Made by a program: the position numbers and the translations under genes | Shown here: piece by piece, positions 44,676-55,149 of the stretch | Position numbering within the stretch: the first letter of the stretch is position 1 | Layout: each line of letters opens with the position of its first letter | The notes under the pieces: generated by a model | The model's database searches: none | What the model was told of the DNA's origin: nothing | Seen by the model: only the letters and a program-made list of their open reading frames with translations | Source of the DNA: Spirometra erinaceieuropaei | Taxonomy: Eukaryota; Platyhelminthes; Cestoda; Diphyllobothriidea; Diphyllobothriidae | Length of the DNA stretch: 64,000 nucleotides | Direction of reading: 5' to 3' | Assembly (NCBI GenBank): GCA_902702965.1 | Contig: CACRXP010000300.1 | Location: 43,821 to 107,820, forward strand

Positions 44676-44833
44676 GTAAGGGTGACAAAGCGGTCGTGCA
44701 TAAAATAATTCTGTGTCTAGCACAAACATTTTGAATCTCATGGGTTCGACTGACACGCGCATTTTGATGGAGCTCTTTAGGTAAGTCATTCTTGTTTCCT
44801 TTTTTAACTTGCCCGACCTCTCTCTTCTTACAG

Positions 44834-44949
44834 GCTCTTGCAAGCCGCTCTGGCGTCCCACTCCAATAGACAAGCCTGGCTTGATGCCATCCACTTTACT
44901 CCGGAATTTTTTGACAGAGCCACTTTCATCCTCTGCAGCTCTACAAATG
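44834..44949 (+). CDS. SAAL1: SAAL1 exon 3
   Basis: Strong acceptor (CTCTCTCTTCTTACAG), donor AAATG|GTGGGC, phase 2 to 1. Encodes 'LLQAALASHSNRQAWLDAIH' through 'RATFILCSSTN', matching the human 'FIMSSSTN' block. Confidence 0.82.
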
Positions 44950-44995
44950 GTGGGCTCCAGCACTTTTATAATATTCCGAATCTCCTACCTTAAAG

Positions 44996-45119
44996 CTGGT
45001 CTCCTAGTAAATACCATCAGTGCCGTGGAAACCATCGTCCGGGTGGATGACAGCATTTCGGAGGTTTGGTGCAATGACCAGTTGCTCAGCGCGATTCTAG
45101 AAGCACAAAAACAAATGCA
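44996..45119 (+). CDS. SAAL1: SAAL1 exon 4
   Basis: Acceptor CTCCTACCTTAAAG, donor GCA|GTATGT, phase 1 to 2. Encodes 'LLVNTISAVETIVRVDDSIS' and 'LLSAILEAQKQM', matching human 'DLLVKVGEVVDKLFDLDE' and 'VPCILEAAKQV'. Confidence 0.82.
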
Positions 45120-45173
45120 GTATGTTTTTTGGCTCACAGGAAACCTCTTTATGTAAACTTTTATTTAACCAAG

Positions 45174-45256
45174 CTGGCTGCATGGAGACGAAGTCGAGGT
45201 GATCCACCGCCTCCTGTACATCTTTTCTTCGAACCGCACCGGCGTCCAGACGTTGA
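45174..45256 (+). CDS. SAAL1: SAAL1 exon 5
   Basis: Acceptor TTTTATTTAACCAAG, donor TTGA|GTAAGT, phase 2 to 1. Encodes 'WLHGDEVEVIHRLLYIFSSN' followed by 'RTGVQTL', matching human 'EWLDVYMHILQLLTTVDDGIQAI'. Confidence 0.8.
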
Positions 45257-45670
45257 GTAAGTCCGCGTCAGGAAGTTGATATAGTCTCTGCTTTTTTCGG
45301 TAAAAAGAGATGGATTTTTAGTCGAAACATAGACTATAAAGTGAAATAATAAATGGGTGGGAAACAAGGATCGTCAGACGAACATGAGAGGTCGGCGTTT
45401 CGAGTCCGTCTGGTGACAATCGTTTCCTGGCTGTACGCGTTCTCTTCTTGCAATCTGCTCCAACTAGAAATCTGTCATACAAACATGTTTTCGGAGGTCA
45501 TCTGCTCCCCTCTATCCGCCATTTTCCCTTCTCCCCCTTCCCCAGTCACTGAGGGTGAAATGCAGTGTTACTTTCTAAGTCCAGCCTTGCTTGATGAAAA
45601 TTTGGGGATTTTCATTCTTTGAGGTTGTCACTGTGCTACCCTGCATCCCTCGCTCATGATCGTCACCTAG

Positions 45671-45786
45671 TCTGGATGATTACGCCCACATTCCTGGATG
45701 AAATAACTGCGTTGGTTCAGTCGCCTACACAGACATTCCTAAATATGCTGCTGCCAACTCTTTTACTCCATGTGTCTTTGGAAAAG
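45671..45786 (+). CDS. SAAL1: SAAL1 exon 6 (3' boundary uncertain)
   Basis: Acceptor after a pyrimidine-rich tract ending CACCTAG; phase 1 joins exon 5. Encodes 'TPTFLDEITALVQSPTQTFL' and 'NMLLPTLLLHVSLEK', helical and resembling the human 'AIVHCPDTGKDIWNLLFDLV' segment. No strong donor is visible: the end given is AAAAG|GTCTTC (phase 0). Exon 7 needs phase 1, so at least one exon or a different donor is missing from my model. Confidence 0.6.
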
Positions 45787-46086
45787 GTCTTCCCGCCATC
45801 AGGGGTCGCTTCTAAACTGCTGCCTCTGTAGCCACGTTGTCAGCAGACTAAGCTGTCGCGTCCGACCCTATCGCTACAGTAACTCGGGCACGAAGTTGTT
45901 GAGGGCTTTTGTATTCCGTCTTCTTGCCACCGAATTGGACAGTCTTGAACTTTTTACTGTAATCGCTCTCCGTATATTGAGGCGAAATCACGATCGTGTG
46001 TTAAGCTCTCCGACATTTCAGCAAAGTTCCCATGTTTATGAAACAACGAAAAGCTGATAACCGTTGTTTAACTCCCCATGAAGTAC

Positions 46087-47005
46087 ACACGACAGTTCGG
46101 CTGTCATGACCGACGATGTCCACCATGTGCTCCACAACAGGTTGAGAGCAGGAGCGGTGACTTACGCGTAAGCTTTCGCTGCATCTAACGCACTCGCTCC
46201 TCCTCCCTCACCTGGGCCCGGTGTCACCACAGAGCCAAGAGGACAGGGGGGCGGGGGAGGGCGCAGATGGTAGGCTCGGCGAAAACCCGCACCCAGACGT
46301 ACCACCACACCCCCCGGTTCAAAATAGATACTGCGCAGGATTTTATACAGCGAGAAAAAAGGGAGCGACTCGAATCCCAATTGTCGCAGCATGCGCCGGC
46401 AACAAGGCCTGCCGCCATGCCCCAAATTTTGGCATTTTTGTGGGTGTGCATTCCCATTATCGCCCGCTGGAACCCTATCAACCCCCGGGGCTGGTCCTGC
46501 GCATCTATCTCATGCCCCCCTTCTAGAGGCAAAACACAAACGTTCGACCGTCGTTGCCGACAATGTCCAGTGTGTTCTCCACAGCAAGGAGAGGTAGGCA
46601 CGGTGACTTGCATGCGAGTTATTTTATAGTAATAGTAGACTTGCACTGCATCTACCGCACTCCCTCCCCTCCCACCTGGACCCGGTGTCAAGACAGAGTC
46701 AAGAGAACCGGAGGCGGGGGAGGGCGCAGGTGTATGGTTCGGCCGAACCCTCACCTTGACGCTTCACTCCACAGCGCCTGTCCCACACAGCAGTTGACCA
46801 CGATTCTAACCAGCAAAGTAGGGAGGGAGCGGCAGGGATCCCAATGTGCGCGAGGTGAGCCGGCAACTGGGTCTGCCACCGCACTCCGAAATGTTGGCAT
46901 TTGTTATGGTACGCGTTACGATAACACCTGCCAGAATCCGATATGGCCCTAGTGTTGGTCCAGCTCATCAACCGCGTGGCCCATTTGGGGGTATAGAGGC
47001 AAAAC
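46087..47005 (-). repeat. ~450-bp repeat, family B: two units in tandem
   Basis: Unit 1 (46087-46530) and unit 2 (46536-47005) run in the same direction (minus relative to the 52.7-kb copy). Shared blocks include TCCACAACAGG/TCCACAGCAAG, GCATCTA(A/C)CGCACTC, GGGGGAGGGCGCAG and TTTTGGCATTT/GTTGGCATTT. They differ by many substitutions, so the tandem is not recent. Confidence 0.75.
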
Positions 47006-47114
47006 ACCTAAAGCGGATCATGCAGTGGGTACGTTGGACCAAGACGAGGGAGCACATCAGGGAACGACAGTAGTTACTGGGAATGCGTACCCCATATCTA
47101 ATGCTAAACATGGG

Positions 47115-47300
47115 TGGAGACTATGGTGGTATGCATAGGTACAGTCTCTCGCCACGCCAGCCACCTGCGTCCCCCCTCAACTCCGGTCTTCTTGACCCTG
47201 TAATGACACCAGGTCCGGGTGGGTGAAGGCGAGCGTGTGAGGAAGACGCATCTCAAGTCAACCATCACTACAAACCAGCGCTCAAGCCGAGGGCTCAAGA
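47115..47300 (+). repeat. ~450-bp repeat, family B (partial)
   Basis: GGTCTTCTTGACCCTGTAAT, GACACCAGGTCCGGGTGGGT and AGTCAACCATCACTACAAAC match the middle of the 52.7-kb copy. Confidence 0.6.
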
Positions 47301-47529
47301 TGAAGGGGTAGGGATTAGCTACACTACAGGCCTGACTACGATATGTTCCTACCACTGATCCCAACTTGCTTCCAGCTTTGAGTACTGCTCCAGAAAACTG
47401 CTTTGGTCTCAATGGACACACTCCGAGAACTAAGTAAACCGGGCGAACTAGACCAGGTGAAAGTAGCTAGTGCCTTTCTGACTTACAAATTCGGATGAAA
47501 CTCGATTTATTTGTGACACGCTTTGATGT

Positions 47530-47850
47530 GGCTGAATAACCTGGGATCTGAACCTACATTCTTTGGTCATTGAGCGTTGTTCAACCCAACGCCTTACCAT
47601 TGAGCCTCGGGCACGTTGTTCTGTCACCTGCTACCAGGAATATTCACTGCCATGATAAGCCTTATTGCGACTTAGTACGCAGTTCGAGCTGGATTCCCAG
47701 GTCATCCGGGCCTGAGGTTGGATATGGCTGTCTGACGATGGCCTATAAGCCAGAGCTGGCCATCCCGGTCTCCCTCGCCTTTGTCGACATTCCTATGTAA
47801 TTTATTTTTCTCTATGCGACTGTGCAACGGGACGAGCATGTCCCGTAACC
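47530..47850. mobile_element. Degenerate tRNA-derived SINE pair, opposite orientations
   Basis: 47533-47625 reads on the minus strand as a tRNA-like head (GCCCGAGGCTCAATGGTAAG .. GGTTCAGATCCC). 47683-47850 reads on the plus strand as a SINE body (GTTCGAGCTGGATTCCCAGG .. GGTTGGATATGGCTGTCTGA .. GGCCTATAAGCCAGAGCTGG). Confidence 0.6.
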
Positions 47851-48184
47851 ACCACAGTTAGCTTATCGTTGCCCCCAGCTCAGGTTGCAGACCTGTCAAC
47901 TCTGAGGGTCCAAGTGTCCCATTCGTCCCCTGGTAATTCCCTGTTGACTGTGGGCATTGTGTTGAACACTGGCCTGAGGCACCTCGATCGGCTGGGTATG
48001 GTGAATTTCTCGATTATTCGTGAGGTCTGGGCCAAAGTAACTGTGGATATTTGACTATTGATGAACTCAAGTGATATCTGAAACGCACCGAACCATGTGG
48101 GAACTAACGCGCGTGCTACGCGTAGATACGACGTTGGTGTTTTCAGGCACTGCGCCTGTGCTCATCTGCAGTCGTCCCAACTTT

Positions 48185-48320
48185 ATCTTACCAATGAACC
48201 ACGGTAGGCGTGGGAGAAGTTAGTGAGGTAGATGCGGCGAAAGTCCGCCTCGCGGTAAAGAGCCCACGCGCATGTCCTAACTGTCCCCTCACCGAGATAA
48301 TGTTGTGGTCCGAGGAGGAC
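48185..48320 (+). repeat. Family B repeat remnant
   Basis: GAGGTAGATGCGGCGAAAGT followed by CCGCCTCGCGG matches the GCAGATGCAGCGAAAGTC block of the 53.0-kb copy. Short and diverged. Confidence 0.45.
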
Positions 48321-48639
48321 GCACTTATTACCTTAGACAGGCGCGTCTTTATACGTTTGGAGTCATGCACTGTAGATCATTGGACAAGCAGGGAAATTTA
48401 CTGGGAGTGAAGAAGAGGATACGTCGGGGACGTCTATCTATCAACTATATGCCACTTCGAATAGTCTTTAAGCTGCTGTCAAGGTCTGAACGCCGTGGCG
48501 AAATCAAACAAAATTTGACTAGGAATCCAACTGGGCGACTGATGAGTCATCAACCATCCGCAGATTCACCTGCCTCACTTGGCCGAGGTACAACCATCGT
48601 TGCATCAATTCAACAAGTGCGAACTACTAAGTCAACTTG

Positions 48640-49300
48640 AGTCTGTCATCTTGAAGAAGAAGACAGTCTCGAATACCTCGGGGCGAGGCTGCTGCCGAAT
48701 GGACAGGGTAAGGACGACATTGTTTCCCGAATCGACACTGCACCCTGGGTTTCCTCGAGCGTAGGATAGTGTCTATAGACCTGACGCGGCATCTTCGCTG
48801 ACATGAAGATTCGCGTGTACCGTGCATCCGTTCGGTCAGTCATTCTCACTGTCAATGAATTCCGGACTGTGTGCGCAGAAGATAAACGAAAACTGGATGA
48901 ATTTGACCACCGCTGCTTGAGGACCATTCCTCGAGTGAAGTACACCGACATCGTCTCAAATGAGACAGTCCTCAATCGCTGCGAGGATATTCCTGGTCAT
49001 CCAATAAAGAATCCGGTGGTTTGGGCACGTTGGTTGTCGTCCATCTCACGGGCTTAGTCTTGCTGGCCTTGATCCGGCGCTGTAACCCACTTGAAGGCGT
49101 CGACGAGGAAGTCAACTCACAGCCTGGCTCGACGCAGTCCGTTAAGCCATGGAAGCAGTTCTTGGACCGTCGGTATTTGGTTTGCTTCGCTGGGGAGGAG
49201 AATGGGTTAAGTTGTCCAGGTCTGCTGCTGCGGATCGCCACGCAGAGAGAGAAAGAGAGAGGGAGAGAGATGCGATCTGTGACATCACAGAGATAGGCTA
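48640..49300 (+). pseudogene. LINE ORF2 C-terminal half, frameshifted
   Basis: Readable blocks in order: 'LEYLGARLLPNGQGKDDIVS' and 'RIDTAPWV', then 'ADMKIRVYRASVRSVIL', 'KLDEFDHRCLRTIPRVKYTD' and 'IVSNETVLNRC', then after a frameshift 'RWFGHV', and near the end 'FLDRRYLVCFAGEENGLSCP'. This is the tail of a flatworm non-LTR retrotransposon ORF2 ('YLGSxxxPNGQxxDDIxxRI', 'FDHRCLR'). It lies inside SAAL1 introns. A GA microsatellite (49242-49268) is embedded in it. Confidence 0.75.
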
Positions 49301-49734
49301 GATCAATCCTTATCACATCTGCGCCGAATATAAGTCAGCAGGCCGACTTGTTAACTGGAAAAGTCGTTTTAAGCCGACGGTGGTGGAGGAGGAACGTCCA
49401 ACGCGCCTTCTAAAGGTCGTCGGCTCGATTGCTTCTACGCCGTGCTCAGGGGAAGATAAGCCAACGCATTTGAACTCTCCATTGGTTACAAACATGTCGA
49501 AAACAACACCGATGCATGAAGAATGTTGAAAAGGAGGTTATTTACCTAATTACCTGCGACGAGCATGTCTGTCAAACTACGAATAGGGGTTCATGTATAC
49601 ATGGTGTGGCAAGAATAATGAAAGTGTCGGAAACGTATTACTGAAACGGCCTAAGGGGAATGTAAATGGACACTTAAACATTAATCAGAATGCTCTAGAC
49701 GACACATCTTGCTTCGACATATGTAACGAAACAG

Positions 49735-50330
49735 TTACAAAATAGCGTTACTGAAACACGGGAAGTAGTATGCTTTGTGGCGGGCAAATTTCACGGTGGG
49801 TAATGCTAGGAGGGGAATGATCCAGCTTCCGATGACATGGCGATAAGTAAGGCCGCACTGATTAAACTTTCTCTTAAAAGTCTCTACGGATGGGGACATG
49901 ACGGCGTCCGCAGGCAGAATATTCCGTGCCCTAATCACTCTGTGAGGGAAAACGACCTCCCGGCGTCCAGTCGCATCCTAATCACACGTAGTTTGAAAGA
50001 ATGTCCACGCAAGTTAGTAGTGGCCAGCCCGAAAAAGTCACCGGATACTAGGTAACACTCCTGCCCCCCCCCCCCCTAGCCTGTGAAACACTTTTACCAA
50101 GTCGCCGCATAACTGTCTGCAATTCAAGGATGGGAGATCGAGATTGAACAGCCATGTTTTCTAAGGCATTGAACCTTGATCACGGGCTAGGTTGGTTGTG
50201 CGTCGTCGGACGTTTTCAAGGACTCTGCAGTCTTTGACAGTCGACGGTTTTTAGGCTTGAATTACAACTTTTAATTGCAGCCAAACGAAGGTCTCGACGA
50301 CTACCGGGGGACGCTTCGCGGGACGTTACG
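49735..50330 (-). pseudogene. CR1/Jockey-type LINE ORF2 C-terminus
   Basis: The minus strand reads 'RGHSFKLR', then 'REVVFPHRVIRARNILPADA' and 'VMSPSVETFKRKFNQCGLTY' to a stop at 49735. Same tail type as 1-153 ('FFSNRVVxPWNNLPE'). Interrupted by a poly-C run near 50065-50079. Confidence 0.7.
50065..50079. repeat. Poly-C run
   Basis: More than a dozen consecutive C; length may be a sequencing or assembly artefact. Confidence 0.8.
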
Positions 50331-50703
50331 AAAGCCCGCTTTATGCGTTAGAGGCTAAGCGTTGCCTTTTTGGTTACTTTCGAGCAGAGACCGATGGCGT
50401 TAGTGAGGGCGTGATCCACACCCCCAGATCCTTCCGGGCGTCTATCTCTTGTGTCGGTCTGTTGTGTAAAGAGTTTTTTGATTTTGTGGTTCGGCCTATT
50501 TGTTTGCAGTTGTCGGCAGCTCCAAATGTCAGGGAGTTAGTAAATTTGCCTCAGAGATTCTCCCTTGTTTTTCCCTCTGATACGTGTATTAGGATTAATT
50601 CTTGCCTACGTGAATACAGTGAAATCTTAAAATTTGTCTTCGGAATTTTAGCCAGTATGTTGCATCTGTGACAGGGACACCTCCATGTCTGTTTCTGTTC
50701 TAG

Positions 50704-50883
50704 TGTCAAAGTACTACGACCTCTACCCGGGCTTTGGCGTATACCTGCGGAAAGTGTGTGAGGATGAACCCCATCTCATACCCTTTGAACGCTACCACAA
50801 TAGTCTACGGGCCATTATTCCCGTCATCGATGTCATTGTCAGCAACCTGCCGCTCATGTCCGCCTTGACTACTTTCGACAGTG
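50704..50883 (+). CDS. SAAL1: SAAL1 3' part, exon 7 (numbering provisional)
   Basis: Acceptor TGTCTGTTTCTGTTCTAG, donor CAGTG|GTGAGT, phase 1 to 1, 180 bp open. Encodes 'SKYYDLYPGFGVYLRKVCED' through 'YHNSLRAIIPVIDVIVSNLP' and 'LMSALTTFDS'. Helical and leucine-rich, consistent with a HEAT-type repeat, but sequence similarity to human SAAL1 here is weak; membership rests on strand, position, phase chain and total length. Confidence 0.65.
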
Positions 50884-52018
50884 GTGAGTGTCTCCCCCCA
50901 CCCCCACCCGCCTCATCCCATTTTAATTCGCCATTCCTGTTGCGTCTTTCTGAGTTGAACTTTCACCGAGAGCGGTCGCATTTTGCCTTGGGACTGTGAC
51001 CTAGGTCTTTCGCTGGCTGCATCATACTGTGACGCATAATCAACAATTGATGGCCGGGTGTCCTAGATCCGAACCTCGGGTCTTTCTGGAATAGCCACGT
51101 CTACGTCTAGGACTTGTTATTCCGGTCCCCCATGTCTTTGTCGGCAACATTTCCCAATTATTTGCCGTTGTCAGCCTATCCTATCCCCATCCCAGATTGA
51201 TGAGATCTGGGGTTTGATCCCTAGTCCCTTTACTCACGACGCTTACTCCCCTACAGCGGGGTCACCGATGTAGCGTAGCATCAGGTGTTCCGTTGGGCCT
51301 TCAAGTTGCTGCCCTTGGCTGGGAAATTACGCCGCCCACGGTCGTTTTGTACGCTACCCAATGTGAGTTCTGCGTTTAGGAAAGTTCTTTTAGGGGGGCA
51401 TTGCCTGCCCATGAAATGTGCGTTGATGAAAACCTGTTAGACTCAATCCCTTTGTTTTTTTCGGCTCAGTCAGAAGAGAGAGTAAACATTGCCCCTCACC
51501 TTTATTCTGCCTTGATTGGAAAATTTACGAGATGGATGCTAGAGGACCCAGTCCTCCCTAGAGTACACACCGGATGCTCGGACCTCGTGTCAAGATCTGT
51601 CCGCTTTCCTACTTGACCGTCACTTTCTTCCTTCCCAGCAAGACCAGCCTGTTTGAAGCCAGAGCACTTTTGCCTCTTGGTTTGCTGGCCAAACCCCATA
51701 TGCGCAGAAGATTGACGCTCGCAGCCAGTACTACATCAGACGCAGTCCGTGAGTGTTTCACAACTCAAAAGATTATATTATGTCAAGGCGTTGGGAATGA
51801 CGGAGTACGCACAGCTTGAAAAGCGTTGCTATCGGATGTAATCCACCTACCGACCACTAGGATTCCTGCTGTATGCTCTTCTGCCGATCTAGCGCAGCCA
51901 CGCCTGTCCGCTTTTTATGCTGGAAGGAACTATCAAACATTTTTTGGGAATGCTTTGTACTGTGGTAGTCTTGACAGTCGATCGACCTGAAATTGTCCAA
52001 CTTGGATTCTTTTTGCAG

Positions 52019-52170
52019 ATCCCGATATTCTGCCCTGCCTTTTCAACATCGCCTGGGGCTGCGCTCAGCAGGAACACCTCGCCACCTGTTCCATCTCACT
52101 TACCGGCCTCTGGGAGGACCTCGCAGTCATGTTCGGCGATTTGATGAGGCGCGTCCAGGACCTCCTGCAG
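52019..52170 (+). CDS. SAAL1: SAAL1 3' part, exon 8
   Basis: Acceptor TTGGATTCTTTTTGCAG, donor CTGCAG|GTAGCG, phase 1 to 0. Encodes 'PDILPCLFNIAWGCAQQEHL' and 'WEDLAVMFGDLMRRVQDLLQ', helical. Joins exon 7 in frame. Confidence 0.65.
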
Positions 52171-52684
52171 GTAGCGTGTCTGCCTTCCGCTATTTCAACC
52201 CTTTTTATGTCCTGGGCAGGCTTTTAAGGAATTGCTTTCTTTCTGAAACGCATTCGCGGACGCCCTGTAGGCGGTCTACGAGGGCTGCATTGAAGGACCA
52301 CTTTGGCGAGCGTAATTTTCTTACTAGTTGCAATTTCCTAATTGTCAAAACTCTGGGAATACAGTGCACTTGGAGATAAAGGCGGTCGAGACCTCTGCCT
52401 ACGCTAGTTTGATGCTGCATCAAAGGTACTAATCGAGTGCCCTAGATACCAGAGGACCTTTGAATTTCACGTTTTCTACCTTCGGAAATTAATGTGTGAA
52501 CTTGGAGTAAATTCCTTGGCACAAATTTTGTCAGGTTCGAGGCGAAAAGTGATGTGAATATTTGGGTTGAAATCTGTCAGCTACTGTGAAATAACTGCGC
52601 AATATTCACGAGGAGCCAACAGGCAGTACTGCACATATACTAGGCTGAATCCAGGCATGTGTTTCGCTGACTTTGTGTGACTGC

Positions 52685-53160
52685 GTGCCCCCAAACGGGC
52701 TACGTGGTAGATGTGCTGGACCAACACAGGAGCCATGTCGGATTCTGGCAGGTGTTATCGGAATGCGCACCATAACAAATGCCAATATTTCGGGGTGCGG
52801 TGGCAGACCCAGTTGCCGGCTGACGTCGCGCGCATTGGGACCCCTGCCACCCCCTCTTGTTATTGTTGGTCAAAATCCTGGTCAATTGTTGTGTGGACCA
52901 GGGGGGTGTGGAGTGGAACGCCAAGGAGCGGGCTCGACCGCGCCATCCACCTGCGCCCCCCGTCTCCGGTCTTCTTGACTCTGTCTTAACACCCGGCCTA
53001 GTTGGGGGAGGAGGAGAGAGTGCGGCAGATGCAGCGAAAGTCTACTATCACTATCAACTAATTCACGCACAAGTCACTATCCCTGCCTCGCCATGATTTG
53101 GATAACACATTGGACATCTTCGGCAACGGCGGTCGAACTATCGTGTGTCGATGCATGATT
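52685..53160 (+). repeat. ~450-bp repeat, family B (best-preserved copy)
   Basis: Order of blocks: GGTAGATGTGCTGGACCAAC; CAAATGCCAATATTTCGGGG; GGTCAAAATCCTGGTCAATT; GTGTGGAGTGGAACGCC; CTCCGGTCTTCTTGACTCTG; GCAGATGCAGCGAAAGTC; ACTATCAACTAATTCACGCA; GACATCTTCGGCAACGGCGG; GTCGAACTATCGTG. No ORF and no obvious terminal inverted repeat. It lies in the last SAAL1 intron. Confidence 0.75.
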
Positions 53161-53269
53161 TATACCACTAGTGAGTCGAATCCTTCTCAACTACATCATG
53201 CAGCAATGCAACATCGGCGTCTAGTCTTCATTAAACTGTACATGTGGTTGGGGCAAACTGTTCTCCCTT

Positions 53270-53988
53270 NNNNNNNNNNNNNNNNNNNNNNNNNNNNNNN
53301 NNNNNNNNNNNNNNNNNNNNNNNNNNNNNNNNNNNNNNNNNNNNNNNNNNNNNNNNNNNNNNNNNNNNNNNNNNNNNNNNNNNNNNNNNNNNNNNNNNNN
53401 NNNNNNNNNNNNNNNNNNNNNNNNNNNNNNNNNNNNNNNNNNNNNNNNNNNNNNNNNNNNNNNNNNNNNNNNNNNNNNNNNNNNNNNNNNNNNNNNNNNN
53501 NNNNNNNNNNNNNNNNNNNNNNNNNNNNNNNNNNNNNNNNNNNNNNNNNNNNNNNNNNNNNNNNNNNNNNNNNNNNNNNNNNNNNNNNNNNNNNNNNNNN
53601 NNNNNNNNNNNNNNNNNNNNNNNNNNNNNNNNNNNNNNNNNNNNNNNNNNNNNNNNNNNNNNNNNNNNNNNNNNNNNNNNNNNNNNNNNNNNNNNNNNNN
53701 NNNNNNNNNNNNNNNNNNNNNNNNNNNNNNNNNNNNNNNNNNNNNNNNNNNNNNNNNNNNNNNNNNNNNNNNNNNNNNNNNNNNNNNNNNNNNNNNNNNN
53801 NNNNNNNNNNNNNNNNNNNNNNNNNNNNNNNNNNNNNNNNNNNNNNNNNNNNNNNNNNNNNNNNNNNNNNNNNNNNNNNNNNNNNNNNNNNNNNNNNNNN
53901 NNNNNNNNNNNNNNNNNNNNNNNNNNNNNNNNNNNNNNNNNNNNNNNNNNNNNNNNNNNNNNNNNNNNNNNNNNNNNNNNNNNNNNNN
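53270..53988. other. Assembly gap (719 N)
   Basis: Unknown bases within the last SAAL1 intron, between family B repeat and SINE array. Open frames drawn through it are artefacts. Confidence 0.99.
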
Positions 53989-54100
53989 TTCTTGACATTC
54001 TGTCAACCCTACGAGACAACTTAAGTGCCATATGGGTATCGAGAATGAGGCCGTCAGACGACTAGTGTTATTGGTATTGGCAGTGGAAGTACTAGCTTTT

Positions 54101-54331
54101 TGGTAGAGTGCCGCTCACCGATCGTTCTTTCAGAACTCACTCGTTTCGTTGTGCCTTACGGGCTCTCTCTCAAGCCCAACCAGCAGCCGCACAGCGGCGC
54201 GTGATATAGATAGAATGTTATTACCGACAAAGACAAGGGAGACTGAAATGGCTATTTCTGGCTCATTAGCCGTCGTCAGCCAGTCATACCCAACCACGAA
54301 GTGTGGAACACCTAGGGCTCGATCGCGCGAC
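54101..54331 (-). mobile_element. tRNA-derived SINE, minus copy (S4, head truncated)
   Basis: Reverse complement of the SINE body: TGGTAGAGTGCCGCTCACCG at the 3' end through GGCTCATTAGCCGTCGTCAG to the B-box region (GGGCTCGATCGCGCGAC). Abuts a plus-strand partial copy head-to-head. Confidence 0.8.
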
Positions 54332-54397
54332 CCATAAGGCACAAGCGGACGAGTGAGTTCCGTAAAAACGAGCGGTGAACGTTCCTCTACCATTGCA
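54332..54397 (+). mobile_element. tRNA-derived SINE, 3' end (S5)
   Basis: CCCATAAGGCACAAGCGGAC .. GTTCCGTAAAAACGAGCGGT .. CCTCTACCATT, followed by the linker TGCATATTCCCGATCGAAAC. Confidence 0.8.
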
Positions 54398-54425
54398 TAT
54401 TCCCGATCGAAACCGACAGGACAAC

Positions 54426-54700
54426 GAGCCCGTAGCTCAGTGGTTAGAGGTGTTGGACTTCTAACTGGTCGCGAGGTCGAGTCCCAGGTATTCCACACTT
54501 GGGGATTGGGTATGACTTGCTGACAACGGCAACTAAGCCGAAAATGGTCATTCCGGTATCCGTTGCCTTTGTCGGTAATAACCTTCTGCCTATATCATGC
54601 GCCGTTGCGCGGCTGCTGATTGGGCTCGAGAAAAAGCCCATAAGGCACAATGGAACGAGTGGGTTCCGTAAAAACGATCGGTGAGCGCCCCTCTACCATT
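54426..54700 (+). mobile_element. tRNA-derived SINE, full copy (S6)
   Basis: Head GAGCCCGTAGCTCAGTGGTT AGAGG, anticodon-arm-like TTGGACTTCTAACTGG, B-box-like GGTCGAGTCCC. Body and 3' end as in S3. Best-preserved tRNA-like head in the window. Confidence 0.88.
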
Positions 54701-54730
54701 GTACATTCTCGATCGAAACCTACAGGACAA

Positions 54731-54892
54731 CGAGCCCATAGCTCAGTGGTTAGAGGCGTTGTACTTCTAACTAACTGGTTGCGGGATCGAGCCCCAGGCG
54801 TTCCTATTTCGGGGTTGGGTATGACTGGCTGACGACGACTAATAAGCCAGAAATGGCCATTCCAGTCCCCCCCTGTCTTTGTCGGCAATAAA
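54731..54892 (+). mobile_element. tRNA-derived SINE, 3'-truncated (S7)
   Basis: Same head (CGAGCCCATAGCTCAGTGGT) and body to TTTGTCGGCAATAA, then lost. Separated from S6 by the conserved ~30-bp linker (GTACATTCTCGATCGAAACC). Confidence 0.85.
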
Positions 54893-54927
54893 ATTATACT
54901 GGCTTTTTCTCCACTTTGCGCAAACAG

Positions 54928-55149
54928 GAAAAGATGCCGACTGATAGTACTATTGGCACGCCACCTGCGAGCGTCTCTCGAACTCTGCGTTGGCTCTTTT
55001 GTCTGGAGAAGTCGACGACACCGGGCCTACGCGACGCATTTGTGCACTGTTGTCTCAGCAGACGTGGCGAGGTTCGTGGCTACCTCGTCTACGCCTGCCA
55101 CCAACTGCATCTGGAGAACCTACTGGAGTTGGTCACTGATGAAAACTAG
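54928..55149 (+). CDS. SAAL1: SAAL1 3' part, terminal exon
   Basis: Acceptor TCCACTTTGCGCAAACAG, phase 0, open to TAG at 55147-55149. Encodes 'EKMPTDSTIGTPPASVSRTL' through 'TPGLRDAFVHCCLSRRGEVR' and ends 'LENLLELVTDEN'. It joins exon 8 in phase. It could instead belong to a separate gene that starts upstream of exon 7; phase and total length favour one gene. Confidence 0.65.
   Translation, partial: EKMPTDSTIGTPPASVSRTLRWLFCLEKSTTPGLRDAFVHCCLSRRGEVRGYLVYACHQLHLENLLELVTDEN

Noticed and set aside
53098..54065. Open frames of 260-308 codons across the N gap on both strands
   Set aside because: They consist almost entirely of unknown residues and only reflect the absence of stops in N bases.
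54426..54500. Functional tRNA gene
   Set aside because: The head resembles tRNA-Arg, but the arms do not pair well by eye and the same unit with body and linker is repeated many times, so it is a SINE head.
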